Below the pieces are notes generated by a model. It ran no database searches. It was not told the DNA's origin and saw only the letters and a list, made by a program, of their open reading frames with translations. 64,000 bases of DNA from NCBI RefSeq assembly GCF_001517085.1, contig NZ_LRAC01000120.1:124001-188000 (forward strand), written 5' to 3'. Made by a program: the position numbers and the translations under genes. The number at the start of each line of letters is the position of its first letter. The first letter of the stretch is position 1. Origin of the DNA: Paenibacillus sp. DMB5. GTDB lineage: Bacteria; Bacillota; Bacilli; Paenibacillales; Paenibacillaceae. This document shows, piece by piece, positions 28,894 to 37,657 of the stretch.

Positions 28894-29562
28894 TTAAACC
28901 TGCGGAGCCTTCTTCCAGTCAGCTGCGAACTTTTCCAGGCCCTGATCAGTCAGAGGATGCTTGGAGATCTGTTCAATTACGCTGAACGGAATTGTGGCGA
29001 TATGCGCACCAGCCATGGCTACACGGGTAACGTGGTCCGGATGGCGGACGGAAGCGGCGATAATCTGGGCATCCAGCTTGTGAATGCGGAACAGCTCAGC
29101 AACTTTTACAATCAGCTGAACGCCATCCTCGGAAATATCATCAAGACGGCCGAGGAACGGAGATACATAAGTGGCTCCGGCACGGGCAGCCAGCAGCGCC
29201 TGGTTCACGGTGAAGATCAGGGTCACGTTGGTTTTTACACCTTTTTGGGTCAGGTAACGGCAGGCTTCCAGACCGGCAATGGTCATAGGCAGCTTGATCG
29301 TAATATTTTTATCATAATTGTTGATCTTGATCAGCTCATCGGCTTCGGCAATCATCTGCTCTGCAGTTACAGCGTCAGGCGTTACTTCAGCGGATACGGA
29401 TTCCACTTCAGGTACAGTCTGGAGAATCTCAGCAATGCGGTCTTCAAATTTCACGCCCTCTTTGGCAACGAGTGACGGATTGGTGGTAACCCCGGACAGG
29501 ACTCCGATTTTGTATGCTTTTTTGATGTCTTCTACATTTGCTGTGTCGATAAAAAATTTCAT
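28894..29562 (-). CDS. tal: Transaldolase/fructose-6-phosphate aldolase-like (TalC/Fsa family)
   Basis: 222-residue small transaldolase. [17 protein letters not shown] and [13 protein letters not shown] form the N-terminus, and the Schiff-base Lys lies in NITIKLPMT (about residue 85). [14 protein letters not shown] and the C-terminal helix region are present. In the pentose phosphate pathway it exchanges dihydroxyacetone units; its place between zwf and gnd supports transaldolase rather than a separate aldolase role. 29 bp separate it from gnd. Confidence 0.93.
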   Translation of the reverse strand: MKFFIDTANVEDIKKAYKIGVLSGVTTNPSLVAKEGVKFEDRIAEILQTVPEVESVSAEVTPDAVTAEQMIAEADELIKINNYDKNITIKLPMTIAGLEACRYLTQKGVKTNVTLIFTVNQALLAARAGATYVSPFLGRLDDISEDGVQLIVKVAELFRIHKLDAQIIAASVRHPDHVTRVAMAGAHIATIPFSVIEQISKHPLTDQGLEKFAADWKKAPQV

Positions 29563-29673
29563 TGTGGTAACCTCCAGTTTTTAGTTGAACTATATAAAAT
29601 GAACTTTGGCAATCTATAGGAGCACTCTTCCCTAATTTGGTATACTTCAAGTTCATTTTTATCAATATTTGAT

Positions 29674-31185
29674 TTAAAAATTTGAAGCATCCGGCAGAGC
29701 AATCTCGCTTTCCTCGTCAACCGGGGCATCCAGCCACCAATGATGGCCGTCCTGCGCCAGCAGCTGGTCAGACTCAGCCGGTCCGTGTGAACCTGCGGCA
29801 TAGGAATATAACGGTACGGAATTGCCGGCAAAAGCGTTCAGGATCGGCTGCACCCATTTCCAGGACAGCTCTACCTCATTCCAGTGGGCAAAGAACGACG
29901 GGTCCCCGTTCAGCGCATCATGGATCAGGTTCTCGTACGCCTCCGGCACCTCGATGGAGCTTGTATGGAAGTCGATGTGCACGGCCTTGAACTTGCCTTT
30001 GTTCCGCGGATCTCTGGCCTTGAGCTGCAAAGTAATGCCTTCATTCGGGCTGATCTCGAATACCAGCAGATTAGGAATATCATCCTCTTCTAGGGTTGAG
30101 CTTTGCTTCAGCGGCTCTTTGAATTCGATGACGATCCGTGTCGACTTCTCCTTCATGCGTTTGCCTGTCCGGATATAGAAGGGAACGCCCTTCCAGAACG
30201 GATCATCAATCTGCAGTCTGGCGGCGATAAACGTATCGTTCATCGATCCGGCGGAAATTCCTGGTTCAGAACGGTAGCCGGGAACCGGTATGCCTTTAAT
30301 TGCACCTGCGGTATATTGGCCTCTGATAACACTGGCTTCTATATTCGCTTCATCCAGCGGCTCGAGTGCTTCCATCACTTCTCTTTTCTTAAAGCGGACT
30401 TCGTCAGCAGAGCTGTCCTTAGGCAGGCGGATCGCCAGCATCATCAGCAGCTGCAGCATATGATTTTGGAACATGTCTCTTAGTGCTCCGACATGATCAT
30501 AGTATCCGGCTCTTTCCTCGACTCCAACCGTTTCAGCAGCGGTGATCTGGACATTGGCAATATAACGGTTGTTCCAGAGTGCATGCAGCACCGGGTTGGT
30601 CTGCTGGAATACGTCCAGCTCCTGCACCATCGGTTTGCCCAGGTAATGGTCAATCCGGTAAATTTCTTCCTCGGTAAAAGCTTTGCTGAGCGTCAGATTC
30701 AGCTCCTGCGCAGACTGCAGATCATGCCCGAAGGGCTTCTCAATGACCAGCCGCTTCCAGCCTTTCGCTGCTCCGAGGCCGCTGGCCTCAATGTTCAGGG
30801 CAATCGGCTCAAAAAACTCCGGCCCCACCGACAAGTAAAACATCCGGTTAGGTGTGCTGCCCATGCCTGTTTCAACATGCTCTACCCGTTCCAGCAGCTT
30901 CACGTAATCTTCGGTGTGCCCGACATCCAGCACATTATATCGGAAGGCCTTCAGGAAGCTGCGTACGGACGCTGTGTCCTTCACTTCACGCCGGGAGAAA
31001 TCCCGGAGCGAACGCTCCACCATAGCCTGGTAAGCTTCATCAGTGACTTCTCTTCTGCCAAGACCAATTACAGCGAAGGAATCATGCAGCTTGTGGTCGA
31101 GAAACAGGTTGTAGAGTGCAGGATAAATTTTTCTGCGGGCCAGGTCTCCTGTTGCTCCGAATAAAACAAATGTGGTCGCCTCCAT
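29674..31185 (-). CDS. zwf: Glucose-6-phosphate 1-dehydrogenase
   Basis: 503-residue enzyme for the first oxidative step of the pentose phosphate pathway. The coenzyme motif is FGATGDLARRKIYPALY at the N-terminus, and the active site RIDHYLGKPMVQEL is near residue 175. The KPFGHDLQSAQELN and GVPFYIRTGKRM segments are conserved, and the length is normal. It is first gene of the zwf-tal-gnd operon, divergent from a LysR regulator across about 100 bp. Confidence 0.96.
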   Translation of the reverse strand: MEATTFVLFGATGDLARRKIYPALYNLFLDHKLHDSFAVIGLGRREVTDEAYQAMVERSLRDFSRREVKDTASVRSFLKAFRYNVLDVGHTEDYVKLLERVEHVETGMGSTPNRMFYLSVGPEFFEPIALNIEASGLGAAKGWKRLVIEKPFGHDLQSAQELNLTLSKAFTEEEIYRIDHYLGKPMVQELDVFQQTNPVLHALWNNRYIANVQITAAETVGVEERAGYYDHVGALRDMFQNHMLQLLMMLAIRLPKDSSADEVRFKKREVMEALEPLDEANIEASVIRGQYTAGAIKGIPVPGYRSEPGISAGSMNDTFIAARLQIDDPFWKGVPFYIRTGKRMKEKSTRIVIEFKEPLKQSSTLEEDDIPNLLVFEISPNEGITLQLKARDPRNKGKFKAVHIDFHTSSIEVPEAYENLIHDALNGDPSFFAHWNEVELSWKWVQPILNAFAGNSVPLYSYAAGSHGPAESDQLLAQDGHHWWLDAPVDEESEIALPDASNF

Positions 31186-31284
31186 CTCGATTCTCCTTCT
31201 GCTCTGGTTTATCTTTCCTTGTTACACTATAATACAAATACGAGCTATACAAGTAATTAATATATCGTACAGGAGCTATAGACT

Positions 31285-32175
31285 GTGTCTATGAACAACT
31301 TCGAATTATACAAGGTTTTTTACTGGGCAGCCAAGACCGGAAGCCTGTCACAGGCTGCAAAAGTGCTGTTTATCACCCAGCCGAGCGTCAGCCATGCCAT
31401 CAAGCAGCTGGAGGACAGCTTTGGTCTTACCCTGTTCAACCGCAATTCCAAAGGCGTTGCCTTTACCCCGGAGGGAGCCACACTCTACTCCTACATTGAA
31501 CAGTCCCACATCCTCATCACCCAGGCGGAGAAGAAGATGGCCGAGCTTAAAAATCTTGACAACGGTGAGCTACGTATCGGCGGCAGTGACTCCCTGTTCA
31601 AGCATTATCTGTTGCCTTTTATAGAGACCTTTCATCAGCGCTATCCCGGCATCCGGCTGCATCTCATCCATGGAACCACCCCGGAAGTCATCTCTTATCT
31701 AAAAGAGGGCCAGGTCGATCTGGGTGTCGTCCGCATTCCGATCGCCGATCCCCAGCTGGAGGTGTGGCAGGGGCTCCAGCTGCAGGACTGCTTCATTGCC
31801 GGGAGCAGCCATTACCCGGAGCTTAAGGATAAGGTGCTTACCATCGAAGAGCTGCTTCGCCATCCGATCATTCTTTTCTCCCGCAGAAGCCGCGCCCGTA
31901 CAGCCGTAAGCGACCTGTTCCGGGGCTACGGCTATGAGCTGAAGCCGGAAATAGAGGTCGGCAGCGTAGGACTGCTGATCGAATTCGCCCGCAAAGGGCT
32001 CGGTATCTCCTTCGTCACCCGCGAGTTCGTCTCCAAGGAACTGGAGGAAGGCTCGCTGTTCGAGATTAAGCTGGATGTTCAGCTGCCACCGGCACAGGTG
32101 GGTATCATGACCATGCGCAACATGCCGCTGACCACGGCGGCGAGCAAGTTCATTGAGATTACGGGGACAGTGTGA
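31285..32175 (+). CDS. LysR-family transcriptional regulator
   Basis: 296-residue activator with an N-terminal winged helix (YWAAKTGSLSQAAKVLFITQ, then PSVSHAIKQLE) and a two-lobed effector domain (GELRIGGSDSLFKHYLLPF). Start: AGGAG at 31271-31275 is 9 bases before GTG 31285 and 15 before ATG 31291, so GTG is preferred. Divergent placement next to zwf suggests control of the oxidative pentose phosphate operon, as with many LysR genes and their neighbours. The effector is unknown. Confidence 0.9.
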   Translation: MSMNNFELYKVFYWAAKTGSLSQAAKVLFITQPSVSHAIKQLEDSFGLTLFNRNSKGVAFTPEGATLYSYIEQSHILITQAEKKMAELKNLDNGELRIGGSDSLFKHYLLPFIETFHQRYPGIRLHLIHGTTPEVISYLKEGQVDLGVVRIPIADPQLEVWQGLQLQDCFIAGSSHYPELKDKVLTIEELLRHPIILFSRRSRARTAVSDLFRGYGYELKPEIEVGSVGLLIEFARKGLGISFVTREFVSKELEEGSLFEIKLDVQLPPAQVGIMTMRNMPLTTAASKFIEITGTV

Positions 32176-32198
32176 GGCTTTAGTTGCTTGAGGAAATC

Positions 32199-32236
32199 AA
32201 AAAAGACTCAGCTTGGTTTGGCTGAGTCTTTTTTGT
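32199..32236. terminator. Bidirectional terminator after the LysR gene
   Basis: AAAAAAGACTCAGC pairs with GCTGAGTCTTTTTT around an 8-base loop. Confidence 0.9.
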
Positions 32237-32395
32237 GATTTAATATGGAATGAAGTGCTGGCACAAATCAAATAACATCAGTGGTCAGCTTCCCCTACAG
32301 CCACGGCACTGACACTTAGCATCTGTCTATAATCCATCAAATCCTCATCCCTATGCCTGTTGTTCTTGTTCTGCTCTGCTGCGGCCCTGACGCGG

Positions 32396-33757
32396 CTAAT
32401 ATTCCACAATGTCCAGCTTTAGAGTATTACTTCCTTCTATTATATAAGATTTCCGTGTATCCTTACGCAGCGCGTGGAATCTGATTCCGTCCAAGGTAAG
32501 CCGCTCCACATTCCGGATATCCATGAAGGTGGTGCGGCTCCAGTCAGGATAGTAATTCTCTGCAGCTGCCTCCGGATGCTCCAGCCGCATATCATGGACC
32601 TGCGGGTAAGCAGCAGGAATCTCTGCTTTTTTTACACCACCGGCGCAAGTATACATTATATTTCTAAGGGTCAGATCGCGGATCGGATGCTCCCTGCACG
32701 CATCAACACGGATACCGTTAAAGGACGGGCTGCCCATAATGTCATCTGTGAAACGGTAATGGGTCTTGTACATCTCTTCATCATCTGTGGCGATGATATC
32801 TGACAGCATAATCCGTTCAAGCGAGCCAATCTCCGGCATGCTCTCAAGGCCGATGGAGGAGCCGATATCATCCAGCCTGTTATTCAGCAGGATAAAGACG
32901 GGACGGGAAACATTGCGCATGACAAGACCGGAAACGACAATATCGCTGATGCTGCCGCCTTCCGTGCATTCGATCTTGATGCCTTCCCGCCAGACATTTT
33001 CGAAGGTGCAGTTATGGATGGTGACATTCGAAATGTTCCCGATGGATTTCAGCCCGATCCGGATGCCGGCACAGATCGAGGTAAAATGGCAGTTCACGAT
33101 ATGCACATTTTTCATCGGGTAGTCCTTGCTGCCGGCCTGAAGACAGAGATTATCATCGGTACCGAGGATTTTGCAGCCCGAGATGAACACATTCCGGCAG
33201 CCGTCATAGTCCAGTCCGTCACCGTTGTATTTTTTATCGTTCCTGATATCGAGATTTTCACACCAGATGTTCTCACTATCCAGAAAGGCGGTCGTCCAGG
33301 CAGTCGAGTTATAGAGTCTCAGTCCGGTGACATGAATGTTGCTGCAGCGCAGAAAACGCATCATCATCGGCCGGTAGATACTGCCCTCATTAGGGAATTT
33401 CTCAGCGTTGCCGTTAATCTCGCCCTGGCCGGTAATGCTGACATTGACAGCATCCACTGCATAGATGAAGCATCTGTCCATATCCTTCTCATTAATATAG
33501 CGGTTATAATGCGTGTCCTCCGCAAAATCGCGGATGTCCGGGCTGGCAAGCAGCACTGCGGAAGGATTAAGCTGCAGGTTCACATTCGATTTGAGGAAAA
33601 TCGTCCCCGAAACAAACGTTCCGCCGCTTAGCACGACATTCCCGCCGCCGGATTTATGGCATTCATCAATAGCCTGCTGGATCGCACGGGTGTCCACCGT
33701 TACCCCATCGCCAGTGGCGCCGTACCGCTTCACATCAAAAATATCATTCGTGGTCAT
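32396..33757 (-). CDS. GH28 polygalacturonase/rhamnogalacturonase-like hydrolase
   Basis: About 453 residues of right-handed beta-helix. The start reads FDVKRYGATGDGVTVDTRAI, typical of GH28 enzymes. Catalytic Asp residues are visible in NGDGLDYDGC and GTDDNLCLQAG, with HIVNCHFTSICAGIRIG following. No signal peptide, so it is cytosolic and would act on imported short galacturonides. The frame opens at 33802, but ATG 33757 (MTTNDIFDV) fits the family and overlaps the end of the GH43 gene by 14 bp. Third gene of the pectin operon. Confidence 0.9.
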   Translation of the reverse strand: MTTNDIFDVKRYGATGDGVTVDTRAIQQAIDECHKSGGGNVVLSGGTFVSGTIFLKSNVNLQLNPSAVLLASPDIRDFAEDTHYNRYINEKDMDRCFIYAVDAVNVSITGQGEINGNAEKFPNEGSIYRPMMMRFLRCSNIHVTGLRLYNSTAWTTAFLDSENIWCENLDIRNDKKYNGDGLDYDGCRNVFISGCKILGTDDNLCLQAGSKDYPMKNVHIVNCHFTSICAGIRIGLKSIGNISNVTIHNCTFENVWREGIKIECTEGGSISDIVVSGLVMRNVSRPVFILLNNRLDDIGSSIGLESMPEIGSLERIMLSDIIATDDEEMYKTHYRFTDDIMGSPSFNGIRVDACREHPIRDLTLRNIMYTCAGGVKKAEIPAAYPQVHDMRLEHPEAAAENYYPDWSRTTFMDIRNVERLTLDGIRFHALRKDTRKSYIIEGSNTLKLDIVEY

Positions 33758-35369
33758 TCGCAGAGCCCGCCTGCTCCCTGTTATAGTACTCAAAATAATC
33801 AAAATCTGCCGGCTGGCGGAAGCCGGTTAAATCCTGGCAGCAGATGCCGGCAAAAGATCCGGTGAACCAGCCCTCCTGACAGGCTTCGTCAGACAATGTA
33901 CTCGCATCAAGAACCGGACCGAAGTTTACATATTCTTCTTCACCGTTTACAGAGTAAGAGAATTGCAGCTTGTCATAATCCACCTCAGCCCGCAATAGCA
34001 CCTGCTTCGCATTATCCGGCAGCGGCACATAGCCAGCCGGCTCGGAATAGCTGTTGTTAACGGCGGAGAGAATGCTGATGCACCGGCCCAGATCCTCGTG
34101 ATGCGTGACATGGAGGTAGTAATAATTCTGGGTATCATAGATCAGTATAAGGCCGGCCATTTGCTTGAAGCTGGAAGGTTCGAATTCAAGTGCTGCCGCA
34201 GCGGTGAAGCGGTGCTCCTCCCACCGTCTCGCAATCAGGCTCTGCCGGAATTTTGAGCCTAGCCCTTCGCGGCCATACAGCCGCAGGTAACCGGGCCGTT
34301 CGCTCAGAGAATAAAAGGAGGCGTCAAGTGGTACCCGCAGGGACTGGAAGCTGATATCCAGCTCAGCACCGTCAAAATCATCTCTTGCCGGCTTCGCCGT
34401 AAACGGATACGGCGGCAGGTCAGGAGCTTCTACCTCGCTATCCGGCAGTACTGAACCGTTTGCTAAGCGTAGCCAGCCGTCTTCGGTCCACTCTACCTTC
34501 TGCAGCGCCGTTTCACGCCCGAGTGTATATTTCCGCTCTCCTTTTTCTGTCCGGTTCTCTAAGGGACGGCCGCATAGATGCACCATGTACCATTCCCCGT
34601 TCTGGGTTTCAACCAGATCGCCGTGGCCCGCCTTCTGCAGCGGCAGCCCGGGATTGTCTCTGGAGGTCATAAGGGAATTGCCTTCATATGCTTCGTAGGG
34701 ACCTAACAGCTCTTTGGATCTCAGCATGCTCTGGCCGTGGCCTTCCCCTGTTCCGGTATCTGCTGCAAACAGGTAATAATAGCCGCCCCGCTTATAAATA
34801 TGCGGCCCCTCCAGGTATGTATCATGGCTCGCATAGATTGTTACAGGCTCACCAATCATTTTCTGCTCCTCAGCAGAATACTCCTGGATGACAAGATGCC
34901 CTCTATAGCGTTTCGTTACCCGGTGATCGGTTACCATGCTTACGATGTACTTACGGCCGTCCTCATCATGAAACAGCGACGGATCGAACCCGTAGCTGTT
35001 CAGGTAGACCGGCTCAGACCACTCCCCGCGGATATCCGTCGCCGTTACGAGATAATTGGGTGTGTCGTACATTTTGACATAAAAGGAATTCACTACAGTG
35101 TATATGAGATAGAACGTGCCGTTATCATAAGTCAGGCATGGCGCCCAGATTCCCTGGGAAGCGCCGATGCCGCGCAGGTCCAGCTGGGAGACCCGGTTAA
35201 GCGGACGGGTAATCAGCTCCCAGTTGACCAGATCCCGGGAATGATGAATCTGCACACCCGGGAACCATTCGAAGGTGGAGGTGGCGATATAATAATCATC
35301 CCCGACCCTCAGGATGGACGGATCGGGATTGAAGCCCCGCAGGACCGGATTCTTGATCATGTGGCTCAT
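33744..35369 (-). CDS. GH43 beta-xylosidase/alpha-arabinofuranosidase
   Basis: 541 residues: a five-bladed GH43 propeller (residues 1 to about 320) and a C-terminal beta-sandwich (about 340-540, DDFDGAELDISFQSLR). Catalytic Asp lies in GFNPDPSILRVG; the pKa-tuning Asp and acid Glu are in SYGFDPSLFHD and TYLEGPHIYKR. No signal peptide, hence intracellular action on imported oligosaccharides. The frame opens with GTG at 35432, overlapping the preceding stop; the ATG at 35369 (MSHMIKNPV) has GAGG upstream and fits the family better. Arabinose or xylose side chains of pectin are plausible substrates given its neighbours. Confidence 0.88.
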   Translation of the reverse strand: MSHMIKNPVLRGFNPDPSILRVGDDYYIATSTFEWFPGVQIHHSRDLVNWELITRPLNRVSQLDLRGIGASQGIWAPCLTYDNGTFYLIYTVVNSFYVKMYDTPNYLVTATDIRGEWSEPVYLNSYGFDPSLFHDEDGRKYIVSMVTDHRVTKRYRGHLVIQEYSAEEQKMIGEPVTIYASHDTYLEGPHIYKRGGYYYLFAADTGTGEGHGQSMLRSKELLGPYEAYEGNSLMTSRDNPGLPLQKAGHGDLVETQNGEWYMVHLCGRPLENRTEKGERKYTLGRETALQKVEWTEDGWLRLANGSVLPDSEVEAPDLPPYPFTAKPARDDFDGAELDISFQSLRVPLDASFYSLSERPGYLRLYGREGLGSKFRQSLIARRWEEHRFTAAAALEFEPSSFKQMAGLILIYDTQNYYYLHVTHHEDLGRCISILSAVNNSYSEPAGYVPLPDNAKQVLLRAEVDYDKLQFSYSVNGEEEYVNFGPVLDASTLSDEACQEGWFTGSFAGICCQDLTGFRQPADFDYFEYYNREQAGSANDHE

Positions 35370-35425
35370 AGTATAGATATCCTCGCTTTGCATTAGAGTC
35401 GGGTCAGCCCACTTTGTCTGCTTTT

Positions 35426-36582
35426 CTACCACAAATACAGGTCATTCCCCTTCAGCTTGAATATGGCTTCCATGAAATAATAGTCCCCGTAAATAATCGC
35501 ATGATGATGCTGGTTGCGCGGCTTGTGGTAAGCCTCAGATCCTCTTTGAATGATACAGTCATTCTCGTCCGACCAGTCGGAACGTTCATCAAGTACCCGC
35601 AGCAGCTTAAGCGCAGCATTCAGATACAGCTCACGCTCCAGTTCGCCGACAGCCTTGGCGATCTCAATCAATCCGCAGGCGGCAATGGCCGCAGCCGTAT
35701 CATCCTCAAGCTTAGGCTCAGCCGGCTGGCGGAAATCGAGCGGAATGACACCGTCCTCCGGGATATTGGCCATGAAATAGTGGGCAATCCGCTTCGCAGT
35801 CTGGAGATATTCTTCTTTGCCTGTATGGATATAGCTCATCATGAAGCCGTATAGTGCCCAGGTCTGCCCTCTGGTCCAGGAGGAGCCGTCCGCATAGCCT
35901 TGTCCGCCGTAGGTCCGAACCACACCGCCGTTGAACGGATCAAGTTCTACAATATGGTGTACCGAGCCGTCCGGCCGTACGAAGGTGGACATCACTGTAT
36001 CGGCATGCCGCATGGCAATCTGTTTAAACCGGGGATCACCGGTCTCCTCTGTCGCCCAGTACAGCAGCGGAATGTTGAACATGCAGTCGATGATGGCCCA
36101 GCCTCTGGTATCGCCTTCGTCCAGGTCATTCCAGGCACGGATAAAGCCTCCCGCCAGATTAAACCGCCGGCCAGCAGATTGGCGGCATGCAGCGCTCTTT
36201 TGCGGGAATCCGGATTCTTGGTCACCTTATAGTTGGCAACACTGGTAGGCAGCCACATGAAGCCCACATCATGATGCAGACCGTAGAAATCCTGAAAACA
36301 CTTGTCGAGCAGCTCCTCGGATATATTTGCGATTTCCTTGTATTTGTCATTGCCGGTCTCATGGTACATCAGCCACAGCATGCCGCCCCAGAAGCCGTTC
36401 GTCCACCAGCAGATGCCGTCGGCATCGAAGCCGCTTACATTTTTCGTCGCCTTGTCGTCATGCGTGCCGTCCACGGTGGTGTACGGGATTTTGTGGCGTG
36501 ATTTTTCGCTGACGGTATCCAGCTTGGCTGTTATTTTTCCGATAACGGAATCCACCCAATTGCGGTCTTTACTCTGTAGCAT
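35426..36582 (-). pseudogene. GH105/GH88 unsaturated uronyl hydrolase, one frameshift
   Basis: (alpha/alpha)6 enzyme that removes unsaturated uronic acids from pectin- or glycan-lyase products by hydration. The first frame (start 36582) holds DADGICWWTNGFWGGMLWLM and HHDVGFMWLPTS, including catalytic Asp. It derails after AANLLAG. The second frame continues RFNLAGGFIRAWNDLDEG, GYADGSSWTRGQTWALYGF and the C-terminus to 35426. One base added near 36163-36172 gives one protein of about 385 residues. The first gene of a GH105-GH43-GH28 operon; all three lack signal peptides. Confidence 0.86.
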
Positions 36583-36799
36583 GTCTCTTTTCCTACTTTC
36601 TCTGTTTAGTATGCGGATTTGACTTCATTGTAGGATACCTGTGCAGGGATTGGTATGCGACTTTTTCAGGTTTTCCCGCTATTTTTTAAGGAGTTTTATG
36701 ATGAACAGGTGCAAAAGCATTTATACTGAGAATAGCGAACCGGATAGCCAATCAGAGCGGTTATGATATGTTATAGTTAGTCAGAAGGAGTGAGCACAC

Positions 36800-37216
36800 T
36801 TGAACATTGTAGAATTAGACGCCGTACACAATCAGCGGGAAATAACGAGGTTACTGGAAGAGCACCGTCATGGTGCTGATAGCAGCATTCCTGCCTATGA
36901 GCGGAAAATGCTCTCCTTTGCAGCTTACGAGAATGACTGCTTTGTGGGCGGGGTTACAGGAGATGTGGCCTGGTACATCCTGAATGTGAACCTGCTGGCA
37001 GTCGATCCTTCCTGCAGAGGGACCGGTCTAGGGGCTGCCTTGCTAGCAGAGATTGAAAACCGGGCCCGGCAGCTCGGCTGCAAGGTAAGTGAGCTGACCA
37101 CCATGAGCTGGCAGGCGCCGCATTTCTATCAAAAGCAAGGCTACGAGATTTTTGGCGAGATCAAGGATTGTCCGAATGAAGGGCATACGAAGTATTATCT
37201 GAAAAAGCGGCTTTAA
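36800..37216 (+). CDS. GNAT-family N-acetyltransferase
   Basis: 138-residue acetyltransferase. LAVDPSCRGTGLGAALLAEI is the acetyl-CoA loop, and APHFYQKQGYEIFGEIKD is the usual C-terminal element. The start is TTG at 36800, placed by AGAAGGAG about 9 bases upstream. It stands alone; the substrate is unknown. Confidence 0.85.
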   Translation: MNIVELDAVHNQREITRLLEEHRHGADSSIPAYERKMLSFAAYENDCFVGGVTGDVAWYILNVNLLAVDPSCRGTGLGAALLAEIENRARQLGCKVSELTTMSWQAPHFYQKQGYEIFGEIKDCPNEGHTKYYLKKRL

Positions 37217-37288
37217 CGGGGGGATGGCGCTGAGTAGATTACATTGCCCTTTTTGCCCTTGGTTTGGTTGATTTGCCTGATTGAGGCG

Positions 37289-37316
37289 AAATCAAGGGCA
37301 TTTTTGCCCTTGATTT
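37289..37316. repeat. Perfect inverted repeat, 12-bp arms, TTTT loop
   Basis: AAATCAAGGGCA, loop TTTT, TGCCCTTGATTT. A further partial copy (TTTTTGCCCTTGG) lies about 50 bp upstream. It may act as a terminator for the acetyltransferase gene or be a small dispersed repeat. Confidence 0.75.
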
Positions 37317-37414
37317 GGCTGAATCACTTGCAATGGGTAGAATCAAGTTCGCACGCTGGTGCTCAAAGTAAAGTGTAGTTTCATCTAACCTCTATCTTCT
37401 AACCTCCTATTTAC

Positions 37415-37502
37415 TTCACTTCTATCAGCTTCACTTCTATCAACTTCACTTCTATTTACTTCACTTCTATCTACTATCTACTCCCTACTATCTACTCCCT
37501 AC
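37415..37502. repeat. Pyrimidine-rich tandem repeat (four 15-mers plus two 14-mers)
   Basis: Four contiguous 15-base copies of TTCACTTCTATYWRC (37415-37474) are followed by two exact copies of TATCTACTCCCTAC (37475-37502). Degenerate relatives extend from about 37390 to 37550. One strand is almost purine-free. Confidence 0.85.
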
Positions 37503-37579
37503 CATTTACTCTCTTCCACCATCAACCACTCCCTACCTTCTTCTATAGCCTTCCCATATCACCCCTGATATGCCTAAAC

Positions 37580-37612
37580 GAAAAACAGGCCCCCGGAAAG
37601 TTCGGAGCCTGT
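37580..37612 (-). terminator. Terminator of aldA
   Basis: ACAGGCTCCG and CGGGGGCCTGT pair imperfectly and are followed on the minus strand by TTTTTCG, 46 bp after the aldA stop. Confidence 0.75.
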
Positions 37613-37657
37613 GGCTATAATTAGATTAGTGCACATCTATTTTCACTTTGGAATTCC

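Larger units (their letters stand above)
37217..37657. other. Non-coding stretch with inverted repeat, minisatellite and terminator
   Basis: About 440 bases between the acetyltransferase and aldA (which ends at 37658). The stretch holds a perfect 12-bp inverted repeat, a pyrimidine-rich tandem repeat region and the aldA terminator. No credible gene is seen. Confidence 0.6.
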
